Shown here in pieces: positions 46,385-57,909 of a stretch of DNA of 64,000 nt. Origin of the DNA: Eucommia ulmoides. Its lineage: Eukaryota > Streptophyta > Magnoliopsida > Garryales > Eucommiaceae. The notes beneath the pieces were generated by a model. The model ran no database searches. It saw nothing but the letters and a program-made list of their open reading frames with translations, and was not told where the DNA came from. Both the position numbers and the translations under genes were made by a program. The stretch's first letter is position 1; each line of letters begins with the position of its first letter. Location: the NCBI GenBank assembly GCA_016647705.1, contig CM028325.1, forward strand, positions 28,748,474 through 28,812,473, given 5' to 3'.

Positions 46385-48480
46385 TCAACTTTTCTTTTCT
46401 TTAGTTAAAACTACAAATAGGCCCATTGAAGTTTATGCATAGTTACATTTTTTTCCCTACTTTTTAATATTTGCAAATTATTCCAAAATATATATTGTTT
46501 TTATCTTTTCAATAATTTTATATTAGTCCAAAATGTATCATTTTTAGATCAATTGGAAAATCTTATTTGTTAAGTATCACATTTTTAACAAAAATAAATA
46601 AATAAATAAGACTTTTTATTTTTCAATTTACATTGCATATTTTTATTAATTGTCCAATTTAAAAAAAGAAAGCATTCCAACTAATCAACTCAAATTTCAA
46701 GTTGGAATAAATTATTGATTTTACTCTTAAATTTTAAATTTTGTTGGTTTTTACTTCCTAATATTTTAATATTCATATAAATGCAAATAAGCAATCGTCA
46801 TTCAACTTCCATATAAAATATTATAGATTTTACCCTTAAAATTTAATTGTAGTTACATTTTACTTATTAATATTTAATATTTTTATTTTTTACATAGTAG
46901 AAAGAAAAAAATAAAAAATAAATATAAAAGAGAAAATGAAGGAAAAAAACATATCGAATAATGGAAATAAAAAACAATCATAGAATAAAAAATAAAACAC
47001 ACACACAAAAAACAAAAAAAAAAAAAAAAAAAAAACATTTTTAAAAAATAGCAATTGCAAATTGAAAATAAAAAAAAATGAAAAATAAAACGCAACCAAA
47101 AAATTGAAATGTATAAAATAAAAAACTAAAGATACTAAAAAGATAAGCTATCTAAATTGAAGGAGAAAAAAATAAATATTAAATTTACGTTTTGTTTTGT
47201 TCGTTCTTTTAATTCCATCATGTTGCAATTTATAAATAAAGTGACAATGCCTACAAATGATAATATCAACCAAAATTGGAAACACTATCAATATACAAGA
47301 AGAAAAAATAAAAATGCAGTGAGCTTAGAAGTGTAAAACTTAAAAAGTGAGTTGCAAACTCCAAATTTATGTTTATTGTTATTTTTTGTGCATTTGATGT
47401 ATTTATATAATGTTTTATGCACGAAAAAAAAAGGGTCAAATTAATATTGCTTTCTTTTTTTATACGCCAATTTGTAATTTTTTTTTGGTCAATTTTCTTT
47501 TCTTTTTGCAATTTTTATGTTCTTTAGTCAAAATTATGAATATGCCCTCAAAACTTTAAACAAAGTCGTATTATTCTCCCTAACTTTTTATATTTTCATA
47601 TTATTTTAAAATATATATTGTTGTTGTCTTCCTAGCTAATGTTCCTAAATTTATCAATTTTAGTCTTGATTGATCTTAGTTATTAATAGTCACAATTTTA
47701 ACAAAATAACTATACTTTCCATCCTTGTAGTTTTCGTTATTTCATTTTCCAATTAATTCTCAAATTTAAAGAAAGAAATCTAAATTGGCACTCCAATTAA
47801 TCACCTCAATCTTCAAATTGAGTAAATTATTGATTTTACTTTTAAAATTCGAGCGTAACTAACTTCTACTTCGTAATGTTTTAACATTCATATATTTGAC
47901 AAGGAGTAATCATCTTTCAGTTTACATGTTCAATTTTTAAATAAAATATTATAGATTTTATCCTTAAAAATTGACTTTACTTGGATTTTATTTTTTCCTA
48001 TTTTCAGTTTCTATTAGTTTATAGTTTATAATAGAAACTAAAAACAAAAAATAAAAAAGTAAAACAAAAAATAAAGGAAAAATTGAAAATAAAGGAAAAA
48101 ATATTAAAAAATTTATTTTTAACATTTGATTGTATTCACATTTTACCTCTTAATATTTAATACTTTCATTTTTTATTAGTCCATCATATGTAATAGAAAC
48201 CAAAAAGAAAAAACAAAAATAAATAAATAAATGAAAAATAAAAAATAAAGAACAAATAAAATATTGAGTAATACAAATCAAGCGAAAAAGATAATAATAG
48301 AATGCATATAAAATACATACTCTATTGTTTTGCTTCTTCATGTTGTAATTTAAAAATAAAGTGACATACTCCAAATGATTATGTCTACTAGAATTCGAAA
48401 CACTATTAGGTAAAAAGAAAAAAATCGAGGTGATCTTAGTAAAAATGAATTGTGAGCTCCAAATTTATGTTTATTATTAT
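46385..48480. repeat. Direct tandem duplication of about 1.1 kb
   Basis: Two diverged copies, roughly 46385-47395 and 47485-48480, are offset by about 1100-1120 bp. Shared landmarks include AAAATATATATTG (46485 and 47607) and CCAAATTTATGTTTATT (47361 and 48459). The content is A/T homopolymer-rich with no coding motif. Reading frames seen here are low-complexity Phe/Ile/Leu strings and are not genes. Confidence 0.55.
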
Positions 48481-48485
48481 TTTTA

Positions 48486-48488
<3 letters not shown>

Positions 48489-48554
<66 letters not shown>
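48489..48554. repeat. (TA)n microsatellite, about 33 units
   Basis: An uninterrupted TA run at the right end of the ~1.1-kb duplication. Confidence 0.95.
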
Positions 48555-48557
<3 letters not shown>

Positions 48558-48571
48558 GAAAAATTAAAAAT

Positions 48572-48957
48572 TGATTATATCTTGAGACGAGGAAGTCCCT
48601 GTCGATCTTCCCGTAAGAGCAAACAAACGGAAGGAGGTAATGAACTCTCGGAATGATAGAAAACAACACTACTAGAAATAGTGACATTGACAAGACAGTC
48701 CACCAAAAAAATTACATTCACGAAAGACGTGGGAAATAGAAATATCAAAATATAAAAAGATAAAATGTAACGGTATGCCAAAGAACCGACACCGAACAAA
48801 TAGGACAATCTTTCTTTATAGTGTGCACAAGCGCCAGCGAATCACTTTCCACATGAAGCGGATGGAAAGCCAAAAGGAGAGCCCTTTGAATACCGATGAA
48901 TAAACCGTGTAACTCAGCGAAAAAACTCGATTGGATCAAAAAAGGAGAAGTGAATGC
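48572..48957 (-). pseudogene. LINE-type RNase H-like remnant, split by the Tat element
   Basis: On the minus strand the sequence reads FAELHGLFIGIQRALLLAF and LHVESDSLALVHTIKK, then in another frame FLVDCLVNVTISSS. These are the E, D and final D motifs of the RVT_3 RNase H-like domain found in plant LINEs and their derivatives. The upstream part lies at 60262-60290 (KMLFAF) and joins in frame across the 5-bp AATGC duplication of the Tat element. A frame change near 48760 and the missing N-terminus make it a remnant. Beyond 60290 it runs into a homopolymer tract. Confidence 0.65.
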
Positions 48958-49614
48958 TGATGATGTAAAAAATTCTCTGTCACGTGTCAAGCTCCGCACG
49001 TACCAGAAAATATTCAATCTTCCTTCTCTATCTGTAAAACCGTGAATTCTAATGGGGGACACCGGTGTGGTGTCAGCCAAAGAACCTCCGGTGTGAAAAT
49101 AAGTTAATCTGAATATAGTGAGAATAAATTGCACACTTAAATCAGAGTCTATATTACCAGTTACCTTCTACCCTTTTTATAGAGTGATTAACTTGTTACC
49201 ATAAGAATGGAGAGATCATTCAGTTACTCGTATCTCCCCACCGTTACGTATAATAGTCATTATCCCCATAATTATGGGATAATCTCTATAATGGTCCCTA
49301 TTACTTACGGGCCATTACAGTCAATTCAAACTTATTCTAACGTATACAAGTTTGATCGAAACTCTGAGATGACTGGTTTCCTCTTTGGTTGTTGACACCT
49401 TGGGCTTATACATACCCAAATATAGGCATTATCAAGTGGTTGCCCATATATTCATAAAGATCACCAAATCAGTATTTGAATCATGGGCTTATACTGCCCC
49501 AGCCCACTTGACAAGAGGGTTTACCTGACTCCAATTCAGAGCTGATATAACGAATTCGACTCATTTAGGATTTTATACCTAGGTCAACTTGGGGCTGGAC
49601 TTTTACACACATCA
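48958..49614 (-). repeat. 3' LTR of the Tat element (element orientation)
   Basis: 657 bp, TGATGATGT...TTACACACATCA on the plus strand, with the minus-strand TATA-like CTATAAAAAGGG at about 49173-49184. Confidence 0.9.
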
Positions 49615-49630
49615 TTTGCTCTCCTAACTT
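49615..49630 (-). other. Polypurine tract of the Tat element
   Basis: On the minus strand AGTTAGGAGAGCAAA directly precedes the LTR start TGATGTGTG. Confidence 0.7.
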
Positions 49631-49753
49631 TCGCGACGATTCAGACGAAGAAAAATGAAAGATTAATTCTTCTTTGAGTAAGTTCTTTCTTTCATCCCTT
49701 CGATTCTCGACATTTTTCATCTCATTTTGGGTTGCTATTCATTGTTTTGCAAA

Positions 49754-52030
49754 ATGTCATCAAATCAATCAATAAACTCTATCGAAGCGGGCTCATTGTT
49801 AAATCCTACAATGGAACAGACGACAACTGCCCAAGTTACTTCGCATTCTAACCCCAGTATAGATCTAAGGGCAAGTGAGTTCCCAGTAGAATGGCTTTCA
49901 GCATTTAGGGAACAATATAATATTCATTCATCTGTATTGATTAGGGTTCCATCTGAGGATGAACGTCCTCAAGATTCTAGAGAAAATGAGGTTTACCTTT
50001 ATCTCTGGATGTTTGAGTATGGACTCACTCTTCCCTTTTCCTCACTCCTCCGCAATCTTTTTCGTCAAATGGAAATTACTCAATCTCAACTAACTCCAAA
50101 CAGTTTTCATCAAATTATGGGAGCAATAATTCTTGCTAGACTGAATGACGTTAGCCTTTTCATTGACACAATTAGAATCATAAGCTAGCTTAAATACCTC
50201 GCCAAAATTGATAGACATTACCTTTCTATTCCCAATTTTTTTTTGTTTCTTATAGACCTTCCAGCTAAGGTCAAAGACTGGCAGCCATGGTTCCTCTTAT
50301 TTTCTGAAGATTGGGAATTCTCTCATGAGGAAATGGGACAGTCCTCAATGGTGCCAAAGTGTTTCAGCTCCCCAAGTAATGATATACCCAACAGTCTATT
50401 TCTTATTTGAAATTCTGCTAAAGTAATTTTTGATCATATTTATTGATTTATCAAATGCAGGTGATAGCGCTTGTCGAAAGCTCGGTCTCACTCCAAAAAT
50501 TAAAGAAGATTTGGATAAGCTTTTAATCCCCAAAGACCGCTTTTACAGAGAATTTGCATATTGGCAATTTGTCCGACCTATAATGGATCCATCTCGTCTT
50601 TAGGAATTAGCTGAGCTTCAGATCAATACCCAGAAAAGGAAAAGGCCGACAAAGAGACTTGCCAAAAAAGACTGATCAATCATCATCCCAGCCTTCTTAC
50701 ACCATTGCTAGCAGCCAATCCATCCATCAAGCCCCTTCTCATGATGATCCCAAAGTAGCAATATCGGATGATGACTACCAACCTCTCATCCTTCGCAGAA
50801 GAGATGTTATTCCTGTTACAGTTCCATCATTGGTTCTAACTAATGAGTAATCTCAAAGTGAAATAGCTTCCATTTCCAGATCAGCTTCTCTTTCTAGATC
50901 AGCTGATGTCCCTGTCGCAGAACCTCCTATTTCCAATCTTTTTGTTGTAGATCCTCGTGTAGCTAGTCATGAATCTTCTCCAGTCCTTGCTTCTAGCCAA
51001 AGAACTAGTCGAGGAATGACTAAGCAGCAAATGTGCCAACTTATTGATGAAGTTGGTCCTTCTGTTCTAGGTCATCATGCTATTTTCGACGACGCCATTA
51101 AATTTATATATGATCAATCCTAGGACAAAAGAAAGAAAACGACTGAGGGAAAGAATAAGCCCAAAATCTTTCAAATGGTAATCTGTGCCCTTTTTCAGGT
51201 ACTTGCACTATTTTAAGCTGTCTTTTAATTTCAAATAATCTGATTGTTCGATCTCATCTAATAACAATATGATCATATCAGTGTATGCATATGTCTTCCA
51301 CTCTGGTCAATTGTGTTGAGGACGAGAACGAGCTGGACGCCCAACTAATGCATCAAATGACTGAGCTCAGCAAAGTTGAGGCTACGGTACAAGAGTGGGA
51401 AAATGAGAACTTAAAGCTTGCCACCAATCTAGCCTTATCCAGATCTTCTCAAGAATAGTTTAGGGTCGAATTACAATATGCCAACGAATAAAGGGAGGCT
51501 CTCCAAAAGAGTAATGCATTTTCTACTATGAGAATAGCGAGCTTAGAATGTCGATCACTACGATCAGAGAAGAATGCACATCTCTCAGAGAATAATCCCA
51601 CAATCTTTCAGAGGAGCTTGCCTCAGCCCGTCTGATAATTGATCAGAAGGATGCCGAGATTAAATAAAAAGATGCTGCCCTCCAGAAAAATCATGATAAG
51701 TTGCAAGAGTAAGAGGTTTCTCTTCAAAGGCTTCATTCTAAAAAAGAGCAGATGTCTGCTGAGCTGTCAACTGCATAGGAGAAGGCCAAAAAAGACATTG
51801 ACAACCTCCGGTCTTCCTTTAAGAAGGAATCAAAGAAGCTTCAGAAGGTCGGATTTGCTTTCTACCAAAGGCTGGTGTCAAAAGAGTTACCTGAGACCGA
51901 TCTCTCCTTCCTGGATCTTGATAACGAAATGGAGGAAGTAACCGAAGAACATCAAGACTTACCTAGTTTAGCAGCCGAGGTGCCAGCAGAGAGCTCAACA
52001 CGGATTGTTGATCCTGATAACAATGACTGA
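49754..52030 (+). pseudogene. Antisense ORF 1 of the Tat element (gypsy-type 'transposase' domain plus coiled coil)
   Basis: It runs opposite to gag-pol. From ATG 49754 it reads SEFPVEWLSAFREQYNI, then YLYLWMFEYGLTLPFSSLLR and QLTPNSFHQIMGAIILARLN. This matches the 'putative gypsy-type transposon' domain (Pfam Transposase_28) known from antisense ORFs of Tat-lineage elements. The frame continues through one TAG (50186) to KVKDWQPWFLLFSEDWEFS. An intron at 50376-50460 (GTAATG...AAATGCAG) then restores the frame exactly into SSPSDSACRKLGLTPKIKEDL. The C-terminal third is coiled-coil-like (LRSSFKKESKKLQKV) and ends acidic with a TGA at 52028. Several stops break it. The ancestral function is unknown. 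Confidence 0.65.
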
Positions 52031-52504
52031 TATCTCAGCCTAACTTTGGTCAAATCAACTAATTGTCGTCGATCTGCATCCTCATTTTCCATTAAGTTTC
52101 ATATCTTTTCATCTTTATTTTTTGTTGGCCTGTAATTAACTTTTTTAATGACCATATCTTCAACCATCATGATCTATAACTGAACAGTCACCGCCGTTAT
52201 GGTTTTCAAGATTTTTTGTGATGATTATAGTATGTTTTTATCAGTGCATGTCACCTCCTCATTTAATGTGTGCCTTTTTCGACGCTTCAACTATCTTCCC
52301 CTATTCCCTTTGCTCAACTATTTAAAGGTACCACTGGTTGTTCATATTTCAAGAAACCTTTCCTTACACCAATATCCATACTTTCAAAAAATTCTCTTGA
52401 CAGTCATGGGCTCTAACATCTGAATTAATAGCCCTTCTGCCTATTTAAGAATCCAAGTTGAGAGACACAATGAGATCAAATTAGGGGAGCATTTCTGTTC
52501 TTTG

Positions 52505-52870
52505 ATGCAAACAACCATGAATGCCAAAGATGAGTATCCATGCCTTCGTGCCATGGAAGAAGCTCCTACCATCTTCGCTGCCATGGAATCAGCCCATTTC
52601 CAAGCTGTCTCTCACTATCTTGAAGCAAAAGATGAATTGAGAGACGCGAAAAAGAGTAAGAAGGATCTGGTCGCTAACTTCAACTACTAAAAGCTTTACG
52701 CTAATGCCATGAAAGCGAAGAGGGATACACTCCTGGAGAAGAACGAGGAAAAAAAGGCAAAAATTCATGAACTGATCTAAAAACTCAACCAATATGAAGA
52801 TCATGAATTTTTCCTTTCCAATCTTGACTCGGAGGATCTTGACTCTCCTACTTTACCAGAGTCGGACTGA
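52505..52870 (+). pseudogene. Antisense ORF 2 of the Tat element (small coiled-coil protein)
   Basis: From ATG 52505 it reads NAKDEYPCLRAMEEAPTIFA, then HYLEAKDELRDAKKSKKDL, a TAA, then a charged continuation (KRDTLLEKNEEKKAKIHEL) and an acidic end (LDSEDLDSPTLPESD) with a stop at 52868. It lies about 0.47 kb downstream of antisense ORF 1 in the same direction. No family is recognised. Two in-frame stops are single-base changes from Gln-type codons. It could also be a detached 3' exon of ORF 1. Confidence 0.45.
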
Positions 52871-53399
52871 AGCGCCTCCCACTCAGCCACGGATGAAGAA
52901 GAAGAAGAAAAATAAGAAAATCTTTTTTTTTTTTTTTTTTGTAAGAACAGTTTGTGTCTGTTTTTTTTTTTTTTTTGAAAAACCCATGTATCATTTTTTT
53001 TAGGGAAATTCCTCTAAAGGTCCCATTAGTGTAAAACATCACTTATGGGAGTCTCATCCAAGGGATCTTTTTACTCTTGGGATGGGACCTAGAAAGTGAT
53101 GTTTTTCACTCATGGGACTTCTCACCAAGTTACCCTTTTTTTATAATATGAATGGGTTTTTATATAATACATTGCCTGCCCTCTTTCGTAACAAAATTAG
53201 GATACATAACTTAGTTACAAATATTTGAACAAACATATGACAGTAGGAGATTCTCTCCTGAGTTTGTACTCAATTACATGCTGGGCTGAAATACCCGTTT
53301 GTACTGAGGTACTCAACTCAATTCGGAGTTTGAAAACTTTAAGTACTCGCTGAGCCAATATGCCCTAGTTGAATACTGAGTTGAACTCTAAGTTGGAGA

Positions 53400-54053
53400 A
53401 CTGGTTGCTGGACTGAAATGCTCATTTAAACTTTGAGTTTGGGAACACAGTCGTTTGCTGGGCTGAGGTGCCCAATTAAATACTGAGCTGAAGTGCTCAG
53501 TTAAACTTTGAGTTTTAGAACTCAGTTGTTTGCTAGGCTGAGGTGCCCAGTTAAATGCTGAGCTGAAGTGCTCAGTTAAACTCTGAGTTTGAGAACTCAG
53601 TTGTTTGCTGTGTTGAGGTGACCAGTTAAATGCTGAGCTAAGATGCTTAGTTAAACTCTGAGTTTGATAACTCAATTGTTTGTTGAGCTGAGGTGCCCAG
53701 TTAAATGTTGAGCTGAGGTGCTCAGTTAAACTCTGAGTTTGAGAACTCGGTTGTTTGCTGGAATGAGGAGCCAAGTTAAATGTTGAGCTGAGGTGCTCAG
53801 TTAAACTCTAAGTTTGAGAACTCAGCTGTTTGCTGGGCTGAGGTGTCTAGTTAAATGCTGAGCTGAAGTGCTCAGTTAAACTCTGAGTTTGAGAACTTAA
53901 TTGTTTGTTGGGCTGAGGTGCCCAGTTAAATGCTGACTTGAGGTGCTCAGTTAAACTCTGAGTTTGAGAACTCAGTTGTTTACTGGGCTGAGGTGCCTAG
54001 TTAAATGTTGGGTTGAGGTGCCTGATTAAACTCTGAGTTTGAGAACTCAGTAA
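53400..54053 (-). repeat. 75-bp tandem repeat array, about 8.5 units, in the Tat element
   Basis: The word CTCTGAGTTTGAGAACTCAG (or a variant) recurs at 53431, 53506, 53581, 53656, 53731, 53806, 53881, 53956 and 54031, a constant step of exactly 75. Each unit also has GCTGAGGTGCCCAGTTAAAT. On the element's sense strand the period is 25 codons, and 53774-53388 stays open over five units (units resemble SKQLSSQTQSLTEHFSSAFN). Tandem arrays between pol and the 3' LTR are known in Tat/Ogre elements. Confidence 0.9.
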
Positions 54054-54249
54054 AAAAACACAAATCGCTTTTTGTATGAAATCCAATGTTTATGTCTTTT
54101 ATTAAAAATGCATTCAGAAAACAAAATTATTCCAAATTCTTGAAAAGAAACAAAGATTAAAGATAAAGAACTCATACAAAATACTTCCGCAAATGGGAGA
54201 TGTTCCATGGTCTGGGAACAACTACTACACCAAGTTCTTCAAGCCAATA

Positions 54250-55270
54250 AGTTCCTGGTCTATTAACTTTAATGACGCGATAAGGGCCCTTCCAGTTTGG
54301 AGCAAGCTTTCCCAAGCGAGCTTCTGATCAGTGAGGCATTACCCATCGAAGTACAAAGTCTCCAATAGCGAAACTCCTTGGGCGAACTGCATGATTGAAT
54401 CTGCGTGCCATCTTAGTCTTGTAAGCTTCCATACGCATTAATGCCTTATCACGTTTTTCTTCAAGTTGATCCAATTCCTCTCGTATGTGGCCTTCATTCT
54501 CTCTTAAATCAACAGTGGCAACTCTTTTGGTTGGCTCCCCAATTTCAACCGAAATGACAGCTTCAGTTCCGTAAGTTAAAGAAAATGGTGTTTCTCCAGT
54601 TGTAGATGCCGGGGTGGTACGATAAGCCCATAAAACTCCAGGAAGTTCTTCCACCCATTTGCCTTTAGCATCGTCTAGGAATTTTTTGAGTGTCTCTTTA
54701 ATGGAATGGTTGGTCACCTATGTTTGTCCGTTTGCTTGGGGATATGCCGGACTAGGTGTCCAATGTTATATTTGGAGCTCGTTACACATCAAGCCAACTT
54801 TACCTCCAGTAAAAGGCATTCCATTGTTAGAGATAAGAACAGCAGGTATACCAAAATGGCAAATGACTTGTTTCCACAGAAAATTCTTCACTTCATTTTC
54901 TCCAACGGTTACAAAAGTTTTTGATTCGACCCATTTGGTGAAATAGTCGATCACTACCAACAAATATTTTTTATTTCCAGGAGCTGGAGTGAAAGGACCC
55001 AAAACATCCATTCCTCATTGAGCAAACGGCCAAGGACTAGTGATTGGAGTTTATTATTGAGCTGGGACCTTGATATTATTAGAGAATCGTTGGCATTTGT
55101 CGCAATTTCGTACATATTCTGCCGCATCAGCGCGTATGGTAGGCTAATAATATCCCACTCTCAATGCTTTATGAACCAGAGATCTTCCCCCCTGGTGGTT
55201 TCCACACACGCCTTCATGTATTTCTTGCAGAACATAGCTTGCTTCTTTTGGCCCTAAACATAGCAACAAA
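54250..55270 (-). pseudogene. Tat integrase, degenerate
   Basis: On the minus strand the HHCC zinc part is readable (VCGNHQGGRSLVHKALRVGYY, then AEYVRNCDKCQRF). The core starts MDVLGPFTPAPGNKKYLLVV with the first Asp. The second Asp motif (ISDNG in relatives) reads ISNNG. The Glu in NGQAE is replaced by a stop (NGQT then TAG at about 54717). The last block (54717-54328) is a clean frame with WVEELPGVLWAYRTTPAST and a C-terminal GDFVLR, the GPY/F region. Two catalytic residues are lost. Confidence 0.85.
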
Positions 55271-55425
55271 GGTTGGAAAAAAGATCGTTTATACAGTTTA
55301 TCGTCAAATAACATATACCTTGACGACCTGTAAACAATTTTCCTAGCGGCATCTCTGTCGTCTAGTAAGACTCATTCCTTCAGATACTGAACTATAGATA
55401 TCCTCCAATCAGTTTCTTCATCCAG

Positions 55426-55926
55426 CTAACCTATACATGCACATTGAGGGGTTGGAGTGATTGATGGCTGGTCTAGAAAATCAACTAATTCAGACTTTTG
55501 ATGTGATCCTAAAGTCGAAGTAAGTACAAACAAATTATCAGCCTTGACATTTTTAGTTCTTGGGATGGCTTCAAATTTACAGCTCTGAAACTGGGAAGTG
55601 AGCTCTTTTATTTTCTCTGCATAGAGGCGTAACTTGTCTCCATTTATAAGAAATAAGCCATTGATATGATTGATCACCACTTGAGAATCTGACTTCACTT
55701 CCAGATGCTGAGCACCTAACTCCTTGGCAAAAGTTAGCCCGAGAACTACTACTTCATACTCCGCTTCGTTGTTGGAAGCTTGGAAACATAACTGCACGAC
55801 TTTTTCAAGCTGATCTCTTTTAGATGTTTGTATAACTATTCCCACTCCAAATCCTTTCATGTTCAAGGCTCCATCAACCCATAATTTCCACTGGGCAGTA
55901 GAGCAAGATGTTGTTTCTTCATTCAA
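55426..55926 (-). pseudogene. Tat RNase H, archaeal-type (aRNH) domain
   Basis: A 166-codon open frame reads WKLWVDGALNMKGFGVGIVI, ASNNEAEYEVVVLGLTFAKE, LEVKSDSQVVINHINGLF and TKNVKADNLFVL. The D-E-D-D catalytic set is all present. This second RNase H, placed after the usual RT-RH and before integrase, is diagnostic of the Tat lineage. It is the best-preserved domain of the element, although the rest of the polyprotein is broken on both sides. Confidence 0.85.
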
Positions 55927-56223
55927 TAGAGGAGTAAATTCAGCAATAAATTCAGCTAAAGCTTACTCTTTGATTGTTGTTCTGGGTTTGTACTGGATGA
56001 AAAATTCACCCAACTCTACAATCAACTTCATTAGTCATCCAGACGCTTTTGGTCTGTGTATTACTGCCCTGAGTGGGTATGAGGTCAGTACAGTTATTAC
56101 ATGTGCTTGAAAATAGGGCCGGAGCTTCCGAACAGCAACTACCATAGCTAATGCTACTTTTTCCAACTCTGTATAACGAGTTTTAGCTGAAACCAACGAT
56201 TTGCTTATGTAGTAGACTAGCCT

Positions 56224-57383
56224 CTACCCTCCTGCGAGTTCTTGGACCAATGCAACACTTACTGCTATAGGAGTTACTGCCAAGTATAGCTTCAATTCTT
56301 CTCCTGGGTGTACCTTGGCCAATGTTTCCACTGAGCTTAAGTAATCTTTAATAGATTGAAAAATACTCTCACAATCATCATCCCACCAAAAGGTCTTGTT
56401 TCCCCTAAAAATTTTGAAGAAAGGAACATACCTATCAGTAAATTTTAAGATGAATCTGTTTAAAGCCGCCAATCTTCCAGTCAACACTTGAACTTCTCGT
56501 ATAGAATAAAGGAATTTTAGATTTTTAACAGCTTCTATTTGTCCTGAATCTACTGTAATACCCAGCTGATTAACTACGAACCTCAGGAACTTTCCAGAAG
56601 TTACCCCAAAAGCACACTTTTCAGGATTCAACTTCATATCGAAAGGCTTCGGCTAAATTGGATAGGTGATCTACTTGCTTGGAACTTTTAACCAACATTT
56701 CATCTTTATAAACCTCCATGGTGGTCCCAATTTGATATTGAAAAATACGATTCACTAACCACTGATAAGTAGCACCGGAATTTCTTAAACCAAAAGGCAT
56801 TACTTTATAACAATAAGTACCTTTCGACGTGATAAATGATGTCCCCTCCTCATCAAGCTGATTCATGCAGATTTGATTGTAGTCTGAGTAAGCATCCATC
56901 ATGGACAGGCATTGGTGCCCGGCAGTAGCATCAACCATCTGGTCAATTCTCGGCATCGGGTAACAATCTTGAGGGCATGCTTGATTCAGGTCAATAAAAT
57001 CCACTCACATCCTCCATTTTGCCATTCTTCTTTTTGACAAGAACTGGATTAGCCAACCATCTAGGGTATGTTACTTCCCTTATGTGGCCAATAGCGAGCA
57101 ATTTCTTCACTTCAGCTTCAATTACTTGTTCTTTTTCAAGACTGAATGTTCTCATTTTTTGCCAAACTGGAGGATATGATCTGCAGATGTCCAAGCGATA
57201 AACTACAACATCAGGACTTATTCCTTTCATATCAGCCGACGACCATGCAAAAATGTCCAAGTTCATTTGAAACAGCTCTCTAATCTCAGCTTCCTCAGTC
57301 TGGATTATTGATTTGCCAATCATAAGCTTCTGAGTTCCATCATTAAAGGTTATCCGCTTCACTTGCTCAGCAGGTTGAATCAT
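56224..57383 (-). pseudogene. Tat reverse transcriptase and first RNase H, degenerate
   Basis: Three minus-strand frames (57383-56991, 57004-56621, 56637-56224) read through FAWSSADMKGISPDVVVYRL, PRWLANPVLVKKKNGKMEDV, DLNQACPQDCYPMPRIDQMV, YKVMPFGLRNSGATYQWLVN and KCAFGVTSGKFLRFVVNQLG. The catalytic F/YxDD box reads YKDE (56697-56712), with the second Asp lost. The RNase H connection has FWWDDDCESIF. Small frame changes at about 57000 and 56630 split it. Confidence 0.88.
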
Positions 57384-57461
57384 ACTGACGTGTTCTCTGA
57401 AATCATCAATCTCTCTTGCCGAATCTACAAGCTGATATGCTTCATGAACTTCTTTTGATTG

Positions 57462-57905
57462 CTATAAAGAAAAACGTCTACCCTTCATAGCTATGGCAAA
57501 ACACTGCCTTGAAGAAGCTTGATCTCTTCTTATGACTGCCACTGAATCTCCTTTGGCATACTTTACACATTGGTAATACGTTGACGCAACAGTTCTTATT
57601 GCATACAACCAAGGACGGCCCAGAATGGCATTGTATAGTAATATTGTATCTATCACCATGAACTCCGTGGCCTTCGTGTACCCTTGCTCCTTTTTATTAG
57701 AGGTAACTGACAAAATAATTTTGCCACAAGGGAAAGTAAGCTCGCTATTAAATCCCATCATAACAGTTTGAGTTGAGCTCACATCTGAGCTCGACACTCC
57801 CATCTATTTCAAATTACTAACAAAGATAATGTTTGCAGAGCTACCATTATCAATCAGGATACGTCATACCTGGAAACTTGAGACCCATAGAGATATGACT
57901 AAGGT
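57462..57905 (-). pseudogene. Tat protease, degenerate
   Basis: The active site region on the minus strand reads LIDNGSSANIIF (about 57850-57815), a Tat-type variant of D-[ST]-G. A TAG follows, then an open frame 57803-57462 with TVMMGFNSELTFPCGKIIL and YNAILGRPWLYAIRTVASTY, the conserved end of plant Gypsy proteases. Confidence 0.8.
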
Positions 57906-57909
57906 ATCT

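Noticed and set aside
46883..47099. Phenylalanine-rich minus-strand frames resembling membrane proteins
   Set aside because: Products of A-rich homopolymer sequence within the duplicated AT-rich block; not credible genes.
52794..53003. Short frame with lysine and phenylalanine runs
   Set aside because: Reads through GAAGAAGAA and long poly(T) tracts after antisense ORF 2; no support as a gene.
53400..54053. Regular repeats considered as a CRISPR array
   Set aside because: The whole 75-bp unit repeats with no unique spacers, and the host is a plant; it is a minisatellite in a retrotransposon.
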